Of a DNA stretch of 64,000 nucleotides, positions 47,401 through 58,893 are shown one piece after another (the stretch's first letter is position 1; every line of letters starts with the position of its first letter). This DNA is from Tetrapyrgos nigripes. Lineage: Eukaryota; Basidiomycota; Agaricomycetes; Agaricales; Campanellaceae. The stretch spans positions 496,001-560,000 of the forward strand of contig JAACJM010000017.1 in NCBI GenBank assembly GCA_013368315.1, read 5' to 3'. Under the pieces are notes generated by a model that was not told the origin of the DNA, made no database searches, and saw only the letters and a program-made list of their open reading frames with translations. A program made the translations under genes and the position numbers.

Positions 47401-48540
47401 ACTATAACTATAGTATGAAGGATCTTCAAACGCTCTTCAAACTCCTTTGAGGATAGCTCTCTGGGATCTCTAGCAATTGCTACTTCAATGACTGTGCTAT
47501 ACAAGTAATCCAGATCCCCAGTTTGATTCTCTTCTGATGCACTAGTAGGCTTGAGTATTTCACCCAACCTATCTTCAACATATTCTGGATAGTTCTTGAT
47601 ATATCTGACCATGGTTGCAGCATAAATGAATAACTTGCCACATTTTTCTGCAAGTTTGTTGATGTACATATCTTGCTCTGGAATTGAGAATTCTTCAAAC
47701 TCTTCTTTGATAAATTTGGTAATATCAGCCTTCACTAATTGTTCCTCCACATCATGCAGAAACATTCCTTCAACCTGAGATCCTAGGGGTAAAGGTCTAT
47801 TGATTTTCAGATGCTTCTGAATGTGACCTTGAGGCCTGCTGGTGAAGAAAAACTTTAATCCAGGCATGCTCTGCTTATTAATAGTCGGTATCAAAGCACT
47901 GAGGACTGATGAGATGTCTTCACATTCATCCAATGCATCAATAACAACTACTGCAGTTTGCATATTTGCACTAGATATTTTCCTCCATGGTTTCATGAGT
48001 AGAAGGTTGAGCTGGATAGAAGGTGGCTTGGAAAACACCTCTGGTTCCTCTCTGAGAATGTCCACAAGTGCTGCTGCAAATACTTGCAAATGACATGCCA
48101 GCTGGTATGCAATAGTGGGAATAATCAGACTGTGATCTCTGCATTCTGGGATTTGTCGAGCGCAGAAGAATGTGGCACCAAGCAACTTCTGCTCTTCCAG
48201 CTTGATACAGACAGACATTGCAATGGTGCTTTTCCCTGTGCCTGCCATTCCACAAATCCAATAACCCAGGGTTTTGATTCTTGAATCTCCAATTGCCCAA
48301 TTTACAATTTCATGGAGGATTTCTGTTCTGGTTCCTTCAGTGCATGCCTTCCTGGTTTGTCCTTTGCCATCATTAGCATCATAAAGGGCTTTTTTTGCTC
48401 TTGGCATATTGCGAATGAGATCATTTTGCCCATAGTTGATATTTTGGACAACCTGTGGCCCATAGTAATTCTGAATGTTCTGATCACGGCCTATAGCATT
48501 GAAGGTACTGCCTTGGAAATTGTTGCTTGAAGCATTTTGA
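44472..48540 (-). pseudogene. NACHT-WD40 NLR, unit 2: frameshifted and 5'-truncated
   Basis: The NACHT half is almost identical to unit 1 (GMAGTGKSTIAM, VVVIDALDECED). Two lesions are visible. At the 5' end the three small N-terminal exons are missing: the duplication junction at 48543 cuts at the start of the large exon, so the first in-frame ATG is at 48407 (MPRAKKALYD). In the WD40 exon an 11-bp deletion near 46246-46250, between two CCTGTA direct repeats, shifts the frame at the end of the second canonical repeat. The remaining 11 repeats are intact in the other frame, so without the deletion the array would have 13 canonical repeats. The 3' exons and tail are conserved. A truncated NACHT protein with two WD40 repeats could still be made. 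Confidence 0.85.
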
Positions 48541-49726
48541 AAACTCGGACGTCTTCATCCCTATTCGCCTCTATAGCCTACGACACCCCTCCTCTCCACT
48601 CACCCCAAGACCCACTCATTTACGCCGTTTGTTCATTAACGACCCATGTCACTAGAGCGTCATATCCCGATGCTCATCTCGTCGAAATACTGCCTTTTCT
48701 AAACGACTTGCCCCAGTGGATTCCCGGGGTGAATTGGAGTAATAGATGGAAGAAGGAAGCAGGGGATGCGTATGAGAGGTATACGGAGGGGTTTGAGGGG
48801 ATTTATGGGAAGGCTGAGGAGAGGGTTAGGCGAGAGGGTGAGAATGGGGATAGGGACGAGAATGGGAAGAATGAAGGAAAAGGCAGCTTTGCGCGAAAAC
48901 TCGTTCGACACAAACCACCGACACCGATTGACCAAGACAGAAGCTCGTTGGTTAGCGGTGAGGATGTTTGTAGCTGGGGCTGATACGTTGAGTATCCTAT
49001 CCTGTCGTTTCTCTGATTCTGTTCTCATTTTCTTTGTTCAGACAGTGAATACAATGGCATGGCTTTTGATTATTCTAGCAAAGTATAGAGATGTACAAGC
49101 AAAGGGTGTGTACTACGCGTCTCTTCTCTCATTGTTTTCATTTCATTTCTTTGCCCTAAACAGCCGCAGCTGAAATCCACGCCTATCTCGCTTCAACTTC
49201 AATCTCAACCCCAACCTCCACAAACGCATCCGCATCCGCATCCCTATCAAGCCCACTCTGCCTACGCCTCCCCACCCCAACCGACCACCCCAATCTTCCC
49301 TACTGCCGCGCCGTCCTCCACGAATCAATGAGATGGAGACCCGTAGATCCACTAGGGTTGCCTCATATGTGTGTGGAGGATGATGTTTATGTTTGTGCCG
49401 ATGCCGAGAGCGGTGCATCAGGAAACCGGTACCCCTAGAATGTATGAGATATTACAAGAAATTTTTGATAATGTGCGATAACTATCGGCGTTGACCACAT
49501 TATCATGGCTATCAATAATTCGCTAGAATACCCCGGTCCCCTTTCCAAGACATCGAACATTATGCAAAAAGTATCAACATCTTACAGATATCTTTCAAAG
49601 AAATAGACACATTTACTCACGCTCATGAAGACTGGGATCCTTAGGGTAGCTCAGAATGCATGCTTCAGGTAAAAAAGAGTGGGGATTGTTTATGATATTC
49701 TAGATACAATTATACAAGTAAATAAT

Positions 49727-52517
49727 CTAAGCAGCTCTAGCAGCATCCCTAATCTGAGTATCATCATTACCGGCACCATTATCCTTGGAATTACTAGGAC
49801 CTGTTTTGTCGGTGGAGCCAGCAGCGATGGGAATGGGTTGTGGCTGTGTAGCAGCAGTGGAGGCAGCCGCAGCCGCAGAGGAGGGGGTAAGCTGGTCTGT
49901 AGCAAGAGTCGGCTTTGGTCGTGTGGGATCGTCGTCCAATGGCTGTGCAAACGCATCCCAATCAATCCGTTTGATAATCTGCTCGCTAGTTAGACCATGG
50001 GTTGCCGGTGCCTGAGAATGACTGTGAAGAGCGTTAGTACCTGCCAAGAACCCGAAAATGAAGACGTACGAAGCCTTGAGATATAGCCCATGCATTATCT
50101 TGTGGTACCGCCACTTGTTCTGGTGCTCAGTCTTCTTCAGCAATTCTACGTGCCCCTTCCATTCGTCCTCAAGACCGGTAGGTGGAAATTTGTCATCAGT
50201 TGAGTGTTGATGATCCCGGAGCACAGCGTGTATCTTTACAGACTAGTTAGTACGTAGAAGCATGCGAGGGGAAAAAATACACTCACTACACAGCCAGCCA
50301 TAGCAACCATCGCCTTTGGCAGCTCCAGCTCCAAAGGTCTCTCCTTAATGGAAGAAACGAAAAGAGTGCTCCGGTGTTCGTGAACCAACCTAGCATACTT
50401 AGTGTTACCAAAAAATGCTCCACTGATGTACTTGGCAATGACGTCCGCTGCAAATGGCTCCAAGTAGTTGTACTTGCCAGAGTTGGGCTGTAAGAATATA
50501 GAATGATCGTAAGTAGTACTTGTGAAACAGGTTTGGACCACGTACAAATGTCTCCGGATAGATATGATCACCTTCGTCTACAAGCTCCCCAGCCTTTTTC
50601 CTGCCAGTGTCGGAATTGTCGAGTTTGAGGGCAGCCAGAATGGTTGGAACGTGTGCAGCCTTCAACGTCTTTCGCTCGAGTGAAATACGCTGAGATACCT
50701 GAAGCTGCATGTTAGTTAGTGAGCTAAACCTATAAGGATACTCACATATTTTATCAGAGGTCCAATGTATCGAGCGAAGTTGCCTTCCTCCAGACGATGA
50801 GCAATATCACCTTCGCCGTTGTACCCCAGCTGATCTGCGGCCTTGATGAGAGAGGAGAGAGCCACCTTCTTCATGCCTTTACCAAAGCCGCAAATTTCCG
50901 CATCCCAAATGAGCATAACGGCACCAAGCTGTCTGGCGAGGTCAATCACGGCTTTGATATCCGTGTTCTGGCCCTTTAGATCAAGCTTGAAGGAACGGGT
51001 AGAGTCGGTATGATCTTGCAAAACAATTTCCGTGCGTGGAAGGTAAACGATTTCAGTTTTGGAGGTGTCTGAGTCTTCCGAGTCACTGATGTCATCTGCA
51101 ATAGCATTGGCTGGAGTCTTGAGGGCTTTGGCACGAGAGGTAGCCAAGTTCTTGCTAGATACAAGTGGAAGCTGCATTCAGCATCAGTATAGACATAAGA
51201 GTATGTCAGAAAAACTACAGTGCTTACCTCCTCTGCTAGCTTCTGTGCTTTCTTGGACGTAAGCTTGGTAGACTTCTTTGCGCCCTTAGTGTAGTAAAAG
51301 ACATGAGTAAACTCGACGAACTGAAATAATTAAAAAGAATAGCTCACCTCATTCACTTCCATTTCAACATCTTCGTCTGAGCCGAGCTCTTCATCAGAAG
51401 TACTGCCGTCTTTGGTCTCATCATCGTCGTCATCCGAATTATCTGGAATTGAGGTCAAGTCATTGTCGGACTGCATACGCAGTTCAGACGAGTTGTCGAA
51501 ATCCAGGAGCGAGCCAGATGATTGCTGGGACACATCACTGGCGTTGGCATTTGCGTTTGCACGATCGCGAGCTGAAAGGCAGGTCAACAACGTTATGTAA
51601 TCAATGACGAGACTGACCATTGGTTTTCCGCAACGTTGACGTCGATGTCTTTGATGTCCAGACAGGAGCCTAGAGAAGTATATGTATAGTGAGTATCATT
51701 GTTTTTAAAGGTGTAATGAGTCTGATACCTCTTCGTTCAAGTGGGTAGATGCGTCCCTGTCCTCGTTCGGGTCCTCTTCAACAGCGCTAGCTGCGTCAGT
51801 GTCTTCAAATTCGATGTCGCTATTCTCAAAATCCGCTTCTTGCATTTCTTTTGCGACGGTCTTTGGGATATTTTTGGAGAGAATGGTGTGAGGAGATGTT
51901 TCTGCAAGGAGTTATTAGCTTTGGTCTTGCAAAGGTGAGTTTTAATACCTTCGTTTTCAGAATCACTGTCAATGACAGCTGCTCGTCCCTCTGTTCATAG
52001 CTCGTCACACATCACTGTCATCAATATTGGAAATACGCACTCTTAGTTGGTTTCGGGGCCTTTTGCGCAGATCCCTTGGAGTTTGAAGGTCGCTTCGTAG
52101 CTGGATTCAGTCTTTTTGCTGGACCTTTGGGCAGGTCTTCCAAGGAACTTTCAACAATGGATGAGGACTCTGGGTTGTTTTTCCTTCGTTTTGCTACTGG
52201 TTGCGTAGCGGGTTTCTGTGTCATGGGTCCGTTTCCATTACCTATAGGGAGAGTGAATTATTTGACCTATGGAAAGACTACTCGGACTCACCATTCCTTT
52301 CAGATGACTCTACAACGTTGCTCTTGCGCTTCTGGCTGGACGTCGGCATTGGGGTAGACTTGGAGCTTGTCTTTGGAGTTGTCCGCTTGCCTTTTTTCAA
52401 GGACGCCCATGCAGCACTCGCTTTGGTTTTGGAGTTGCGATCAGCTGCGGGTTCCGGCTCAGGGGAAGGGGATTTTTCAAGTTTGTCGACGCTGGAGACC
52501 TTGCCACGTCGACCCAT
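49727..52517 (-). CDS. DUF6532 protein carried by the Plavaka element
   Basis: A multi-exon gene starting at 52517 (MGRRGKVSSVDKLEKSPSPE). It has a long disordered, Lys/Ser/Glu-rich N-terminal half with acidic exons (DIPDNSDDDDDETKDGSTSD-like) and possible nuclear-localisation patches. The C-terminal half is a DUF6532-like domain: LARQLGAVMLIWDAEICGF, FAADVIAKYISGAFFGN, then LELELPKAMVAMAGCVV and HAVLRDHQHS, followed by EDEWKGHVELLKKTEHQNKW. DUF6532 is a fungal domain of unknown function. The gene ends at 49727 after a Gln/Ala-rich tail. It is divergent from the transposase with about 165 bp between the start codons, implying a shared promoter. It may be an accessory transposition or DNA-binding protein, or captured cargo; the sequence does not decide. 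Confidence 0.75.
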
Positions 52518-52681
52518 GGTGGTGGAGAGAGACAAAAAGATGCAGTGTGAGTATCCGACTTGATTTCCTATTTTTCCGACTAGTCTAATCATGGTCCATA
52601 TGGGCCTCAGGGTCCTGTTTCAACATCGCCCGATGCTCTCACAAATTTGCGACCCTTTACCTCACCATACTATCTACGACC
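52518..52681. promoter_or_regulatory. Divergent promoter region of the Plavaka element
   Basis: A 164-bp spacer separates the start codons of the DUF6532 gene (-) and the transposase (+). The layout implies that both are driven from here. No specific binding site was recognised. Confidence 0.5.
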
Positions 52682-55600
52682 ATGTCTGTCTCCCTCCATA
52701 CTTGTGCTGGGTGCAGTAAAGGCTGGACACGCCAAAGTGATCTCACACAACACTGGACCCGGACAAATGAAGAATCATGTATCCGTGCAGCTCATGCTGA
52801 GGCAGATTCTCTTCGGCCTGCTCCCTCTCTACCTCGTCGGCCTCGTCGGCCATACTTGAAACGTCGAATGCGTAAACGCAAACATGCTGCACAAGTACAA
52901 GAGTCAGCCAGTTATGTTTCGGACCCGGAACCAGACCCACAACCATTCAGGGGTGACTTTTTTGGGCGGGATTATACAGGCGAGGACTTTCCAGGTTTTG
53001 AAGGGGATAGTGAAGTGTGGCATCCTCATTCTGATGAGGGAGAGGAGGAGGAGGATCCGGAAGGTGGAGATGTCGAACTCGAAACTACATGGGAGCCTGA
53101 GCGGCAACAATCTACACATCAACCCGACGGTAATTTGGACATGGACAACACCGATGACACCCCCACTCCTCCTCGTCGATCTCCCAACACTCCTCTTCGG
53201 AATGTCCCTGCCCATCGTGATGATATTTATGTTGAAAGATTTGGAGGTCAGGCTGGTGCACCTTTACCCGACTCCACTCCCTACTCGTTTCACGACTCGT
53301 CAAACGGCTTTCGTCAATACCAGTCAACATTGGAAGGTAGCAACTCAAACAAGTATGCTCCTTTCGCATCTCGGATGGACTGGGAAATTGGCCGTTGGGC
53401 AAAGTTGCGAGGTACAGGATCAACGGCGTTTGATGATCTGCTGGCCATTAAGGGGGTATGTAGACTACTACTTTTTTGTGATCATTCTTTTCTAATTTGT
53501 TTTTAATCAATTCTACATCTAGGTTCAGGAAGCTCTTGGTCTTTCATATCGTAATAGCGCTGAGCTGAACGAGATCATTGACCATGAGTTGCCAGCTCGT
53601 CGACCACAGTTTACACGAGAGGAAGTCGTTATTGCAGGTCAAGCCTTTGACTTGTACAAGCGCGATATCCTTGAGTGTATCCGGGCGCTGTATGGAAACG
53701 CCGAGCATAGCAGATACATGTGCTTTGCACCTGAGCGTCATTACGCGGACGCTGACAAGACAATGGCTTTGTACCACGACTTCCACACTGGTAAATGGTG
53801 GTGGAGCACGCAGGTATGTGAGGTATCTTTTTTCAGGGTTTCAATTGATGTTGATTACCCCAACTTTACGTTTAGAAAGCAGTTGAAAAGGATACCCCTG
53901 GCACAACCATTATCCCCATCATCATCTCCAGCGACAAAACGCAGATCACTCTCTTCCGCAATAAATCAGCCTATCCTGTCTACCTAACCATTGGAAACCT
54001 GCCGAAGGAGATACGCCAGAAGCCATCACAGCAAGGGCAGGTATTACTTGCCTATCTTCCAACATCTAGACTCGAGCACGTTACCAACAAGGCCGCACGC
54101 TGCCGGATTACCACCAATCTTTTCCATGCGTGTATGAAGCATTTGCAGGTCTGGATGGGGTTGTGATGCAGAGTGGAGACGGCGTTAAACGTCGTTGCCA
54201 TCCTATTCTGGCAGCGTACATTGGTGATTACCCAGAGCAAATGCTGGTTACCACCGGTTACTACGGAGACTGTCCATGCTGCGAAGCACCAAAGGATGAA
54301 CTTGGGAACTATCCGCCCTCTCATAACCCTCGGGACATGGATGCTGCGCTCGACGCTGCAGAGCGGATCGGGACTTCCTTATGGGCGCAAACTTGTCTAC
54401 ATGCCAACATCAAACCTGTCCAACATCCTTTCTGGGAAGACCTCCCCTATTGCGACATCTTTCGTTCCATCACACCCGACATTCTGCATCAGCTGTATCA
54501 AGGTGTCATGAAGCACCTCATTGGGTGGATTTCTGACATTGTTGGTGCTGACGAGATTGATGCCCGTGTGCGACGTTTACCAGCTAGTCATGCCATCTGG
54601 ATTTTTCACAAGGGAATCACAAGCCTTTCCCAGGTTAGTGGTGCTGAGCATAAGCAAATGTGCTCCTTCCTCCTTGGACTAGTCACCGATGTCCCTTCTT
54701 TATCTGCCCATCAGTCTCGTACTTTGACAGCAGCAACACGCGCCCTTCTCGACTTTTTGTACATGGCTACCTACCCCATCCACACTTCCGAGACCCTAGC
54801 TTCTCTCGATGAGGCTCTTTCTCAATTTCATGCCAACAAAAGCATATTTGTGGACCTTGGTGTCCGGGAGCATTTCAACCTCCCGAAGTTACATTTCCTT
54901 AGTCACTACTCTCTTGCCATCAGCTTCTACAGTACGACAGACAATTATAACACCGAGACTACCGAAAGACTTCATATCGACTTCGCCAAGGATGCCTACC
55001 GAGCTTCTAATCACAAGGACGAGTATGCGCAGATGACGTGTTGGCTGGAGCGCCGGGAAAAAGTCATGTACCACGCTTCCTATATCAAGTGGTGCTTCTC
55101 ATCCGACTCCGACATGACGTCCTCCACAATCTCCTCATCAGCACGTTTAGGTGTGCGCTATGACTTCCCTGGTGCCAAGCGGACCCTTACCGACATGCAG
55201 TGTCCTCTTCAACAGAAGCTGACCCGTAACCCGACTGTCAAATTTGTTTCATTGGAGAAGCTAGAGGACCCCGGTGAACGAGGTTATGGAGCTACCAGCT
55301 TCAGATCCGCCCTTGCTCGTTTCGTCGTTCAGTATCGTCATGCTGGAACTCGACTCACGCAAATACAACTGGAGGAGTATGCACGCATTGTAGTATTCCC
55401 GTTCCACACTGTTCCTGTTTGGCATCAGATCAAGTTTGTCAACAGTGATCTTCATGGAAACGAAACTCTCGACACCGTTTCGGCTCGTCCACGCCGCTAT
55501 AATTCTAATGGACAAGTCCTTCAGCGTTCCCAATTTGATCCCGCACTTATCAAGGTGAAGGAGATATTGCCCGAAAACCAATCTCCATTAGCAGGTATGT

Positions 55601-55997
55601 TTTTACCTTTCATTTTACTCACAGTGATGTTGATGTCTTTGCAGGTATGAGGCTTGGCCGCATACGTGTAATATTTTCAATACCGGACAAGAAAATTAAC
55701 ACTCTGTTTCCTGCAAATGCTTTGCCGCCTAAACACCTAGCATATGTAGAATGGTATACTAACTTCTCGCAGCCTGAATCACACTCCGGTGTACACCGTG
55801 TCAAGCTCCATAAAACTTCACAAGGTGTATCATCGGCCGTGGTCCCTGTTGAGATGATCAAGCGAGGTGTCCATCTTTTTCCGAAATGGGGAGGGGCTGT
55901 ACCGGCAGAGTGGACTTCGGAATCAGTACTTAATGACTGCTCTACTTTTTTTGTCAGCCCGTACAAGGACCTCTATACATATGTTAATGTAAACTGA
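52682..55997 (+). pseudogene. Plavaka transposase, frameshifted
   Basis: The N-terminus has a C2H2-like finger (CAGCSKGWTRQSDLTQHW). An acidic linker follows (SDEGEEEEDPEGGDVELE), then DWEIGRWAKLRGTGSTAFDD, typical of Plavaka proteins. Introns near 53458-53522 and 53815-53876 join the next exons (VQEALGLSYRNS; KAVEKDTPGTTIIPIIISSD). The conserved core reads TNLFHACMKH and is then interrupted near 54130-54145. The continuing sequence, GLDGVVMQSGDGVKRRCHPI followed by AAYIGDYPEQ, is in a different frame. The expected residues between 'HACM' and the GDG motif are short, which points to a small deletion. The rest is open to 55593 and continues after one intron to the stop at 55997 (LYTYVNVN). A sequencing error cannot be excluded. 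Confidence 0.8.
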
Positions 55998-57008
55998 ATC
56001 TATGATAAATCAATGATAAAGTATCAAACATTCCCAAGTGAAATGGGAATGCAACCTAATTTCTATTAAAGCGCATAATCTCATAGCTGAAAAACAGATT
56101 CACGAGAATACACGGAAATTATCACAGGTATTGGGGTTATTGATAATTTTCAATAGTTTATTGTCACATTCTTCATGTACCGGTTTCCTGATGTGGCAAT
56201 GAGGACGTTCAGTTTGAGTCTGAGCCTGAGCCTGAGTCGACGGGTATGCGTAATGGGAATGGTAACGGGGAGAAGGAGAACGGTACGGCTATACGTAATG
56301 GAGAGAAGGAAAGGGAGAAGGAGAAGACACAGACGCGGACGGGGACAGTCGGACCAAGCAAACCTCAACCAAAGCAAAAAGCAAAAACCTACCTAATCAA
56401 AAAGGGCACCATCCTCCTCCCCAACGTATGGGTTATGAACCGGGATGTAGAGGTGTATGGAGAGAATGCGGGGGAGTTTAGGCCTGAGAGGTTTTTAGAA
56501 AGGGAGCGAGTCGCAGTTGATCAAGATTCGGAGTCTCCTGAGGGTGGTGGTGGTGGTGGTGGTGGTGGTGGTATAAAATGGAAATGGAAGCTTGTCAGTA
56601 GCGTCAGAGACCCCTCGAAACGCGATCAAGAGGAATACGCGTGTTTGAGAGAGGATGGGATGGTTAATTTTGGATTTGGGAGGAGGTGAATGTCTTGGTC
56701 TTGAAGATTTCCGAGTTTCCGAGTCCGAGTCCTAAGCTTAGGCTCAGGCTAGATTCCCTTGACTTGGAGTTGTGTTGTGATTTTGTTTTTGTCTTTTGTT
56801 TTTTGGATCGCTCAGCCTCGGATGGTTACCTTGGTTTCGGTTTCGGTTTCAGTTTCGGTACTCACACTCAACTTCTAACGCTCTCGTTGTTGACAGGATA
56901 TGCGTCGGAAGACACCTAGCCATGTCTTCCATTCTATTCAACATGGTGATGATTCTTTGGGCTTGGGAGGTTTTGCCTCCTCGAAATGGAAACGGAGATG
57001 GAGAGGAG

Positions 57009-57845
57009 TAGTGATGTGCGAGCTTGGGCTCCAAGCCCTAGGCCGGGCCAAGCCGAGCTTCGAAAGCCTGAGCCGAGCCGAGCTTTTGAGGGGGGCCTGA
57101 GGGCCTGAGGGCCCGGCTTGGATTTCTCAAAGCGCTTGGGCCCGAGCTCAGGCCCCGGCTTTTAGGAAGTTGCTGGCACTTAACAAAGGCAGTGACATCA
57201 CTCCGGATCCAGGATGCCGTTGCGAAATTTTGTTGTGTAAGGTACACACGCTTCACTGCCACTTTTCCCATCTCCGCTTCTAACCACCACTGAGTGGTGC
57301 CCGTCGAGGACCATATACAGGTATGTACCTTCTTCCGTGTTAATCCCATCTCAGGCTCAACACAACCCTTTCTCGATCAATATAGTCTTATATTAGAGTT
57401 TCTTTAGGGGTTTTTTTGTCTCGTTAGCCGTATGGTCGTTACTATGCAGCTCCAACGTTCGTACAATAGACAAATTCAAACTGAGCACAACGTACCCTTA
57501 CACCAACGTGGTTGTTTCCAGCCTAGCACCGATCCTAGGTCTTTCCCTGTTCATACAGCAGTATCTCTGCAGTATCAAGACCCTGAGATGCATCTTCGAC
57601 ATGTTTCTCTCTAGCAACTCGGCGAAGATAGTGGGGAGGACTTAGATTACAGCAGTATTGTCTAATTACTTCTAGATACTAACTTACACATTTTTCTACA
57701 ACTGAGCCCTGGCCTGAGCCCAAGCCGGCTCAAGCCGGCCCTACTTAGGGCTCAAAAGCTCGGCCTGGATTTCTAGCAGGCCCGAGCCCTACAAAGCCGA
57801 GCCCGAGCCGTGGCTTTTGAGCCGAGCCGGGCCCGCACATCACTA
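57009..57845. mobile_element. Non-autonomous hAT element, 837 bp
   Basis: Terminal inverted repeats TAGTGATGTGCG and CGCACATCACTA. An exact 8-bp target-site duplication GAGAGGAG lies on each side (57001-57008 and 57846-57853). The empty site is visible in units 1 and 2 (GGAGAGGAGTACGTTGAACC). Both ends carry GC-rich subterminal arrays built on AGCCGAGCC in opposite orientation, likely transposase binding sites. The centre has no transposase frame. Termini and duplication length place it in the hAT superfamily. Confidence 0.9.
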
Positions 57846-58539
57846 GAGAGGAGTACGTTGAACCAAAGTTGGGTATAGACGATGAGGTTAGGGATGGGGT
57901 TGTTGTGTGAGTACTATATTCTTTCTTTTTCTTCGATTTTTCTTGCTTTTGTGTTCTTTAAATTTGACATTTCCTTTTTCTTTTTCTACGGCATTCTTTG
58001 TTCTTTGTTCTTTCTTGGTTGTGACTCGTGGTACTCGCACTCGTACTCGTACTAACTAACGCCTTTTCAATCTCAATGTCATCTCATCTCATCCTCAATC
58101 GCATCACATGTCAGATTGGACGCTTCTGACGCTGGCAGTCATCCCCTCCCAACACCTCTCCACTTTCACCTCCGCTTCCCGGGTGTTCAAGAGTTGTTGG
58201 AGAGGGCTGAGGAGGGGATTTGGGCTGATGCTGACGCCTACGCGAGTGGGAGTCGGAGTCGGGAATCAGGTCCTGACGTTGTTGGAAATGCAAATGCGGA
58301 GGATACGTACACGTACACGTACAAGGATAAGGATAAGGACAAAGAAGAGCCTGAGAAGGAACAGGAACAGGAATCCAAGAAAGGTGAAGAGGGCGAGGGC
58401 GATGTGGATGTGGAGGGTACTAGAAGGGGAAAAGTGGGGGAAGAGTGGAATGAATGGTTGAGGAGGATATGGGATGTGGACTCGGTGAAAGCCTATTAGG
58501 TAGGGTGCTGGGTGGCCACAGGGTTTACCGTTTCTCTGT

Positions 58540-58569
58540 GGGGGAAGGGGGGGCTCCAGGGGGCGGGGT
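58540..58569 (+). repeat. G-rich tract (unit 3)
   Basis: Third copy of the tract after the P450 relic, with small changes (GGGCTCCAGGGGGC) that keep four G runs. Confidence 0.55.
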
Positions 58570-58893
58570 GAAGTTTAGTACTTTGGTCTTTTTTTTTCCC
58601 GTTTAAACAGTGACACCTTTGCCGAGTCTGTATTCTAAACTATTCACTACTGTATCTGTACAACACCGTTGCCTTTGTACTCTGTATGTAGCCTACCGAT
58701 CTGGATTCTGTATACGTTATAGCTATAACTACTGATCTACTTCAGCTCAAGAGTCTAGCTTAAGAGATCGTGTATCTGTTATTATACTGGACCTCTGTAC
58801 AGTAATCCAATACCATGTGATAATCTTAAGCTTGCTCTCCTATCACCACCACAAGCTAACAGACATATGTATAATGTCATATATGATTCCCAT

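Larger units (their letters stand above)
40992..48543. repeat. Segmental duplication unit 2 (7.55 kb)
   Basis: This block, from CTCGGACGTCTTCATCCC within the P450 relic to the 5' part of NLR 2, is followed head-to-tail at 48544 by a second copy starting with the same CTCGGACGTCTTC. The junction at 48543/48544 fuses NLR sequence (GCTTCAAAA side) directly to P450 sequence. Confidence 0.8.
49416..56193. mobile_element. Plavaka-type (CACTA superfamily) DNA transposon, 6.78 kb
   Basis: Perfect 17-bp terminal inverted repeats, CATCAGGAAACCGGTAC, lie at both ends. After five mismatched or partly matched bases, AGAATGT matches again. The element is flanked by a 2-bp target duplication TG (49414-49415 and 56194-56195). 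Comparing with the uninterrupted unit-2 sequence GAGCGGTGGCGATGAGG near 41860 gives the empty site directly. Inside are two divergent genes: a Plavaka transposase (+) and a DUF6532 protein (-). Plavaka elements are common in Agaricomycetes. The transposase frame is broken, so this copy is probably non-autonomous now. Confidence 0.9.
48544..58499 (+). pseudogene. 5'-truncated P450, unit 3, split by two transposons
   Basis: Three blocks of one P450 relic: 48544-49415, 56194-57008 and 57854-58499. The first keeps the same 5' truncation and frame-breaking insertion as unit 2 (KLVRHKPPTP) and reaches the acidic loop (CADAESG). The Plavaka element interrupts it there. The second block resumes with the acidic insert and runs through LIKKGTILLPNVWVMNRD, FGFGRR|ICVGRHLAMSS and the following exon up to NGDGEE. 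The hAT element then splits that exon. The third block carries the C-terminal exon with the charged tail. All breakpoints can be closed against units 1 and 2. Confidence 0.88.

Noticed and set aside
52884..53495. Alternative 203-codon frame overlapping the transposase
   Set aside because: The overlapping frame carries the zinc finger, acidic linker and Plavaka-specific motif and splices onward; this one does not.
57432..57614. Gene inside the 837-bp hAT element
   Set aside because: A 60-codon frame with no domain; the element is too short for a transposase and looks non-autonomous.
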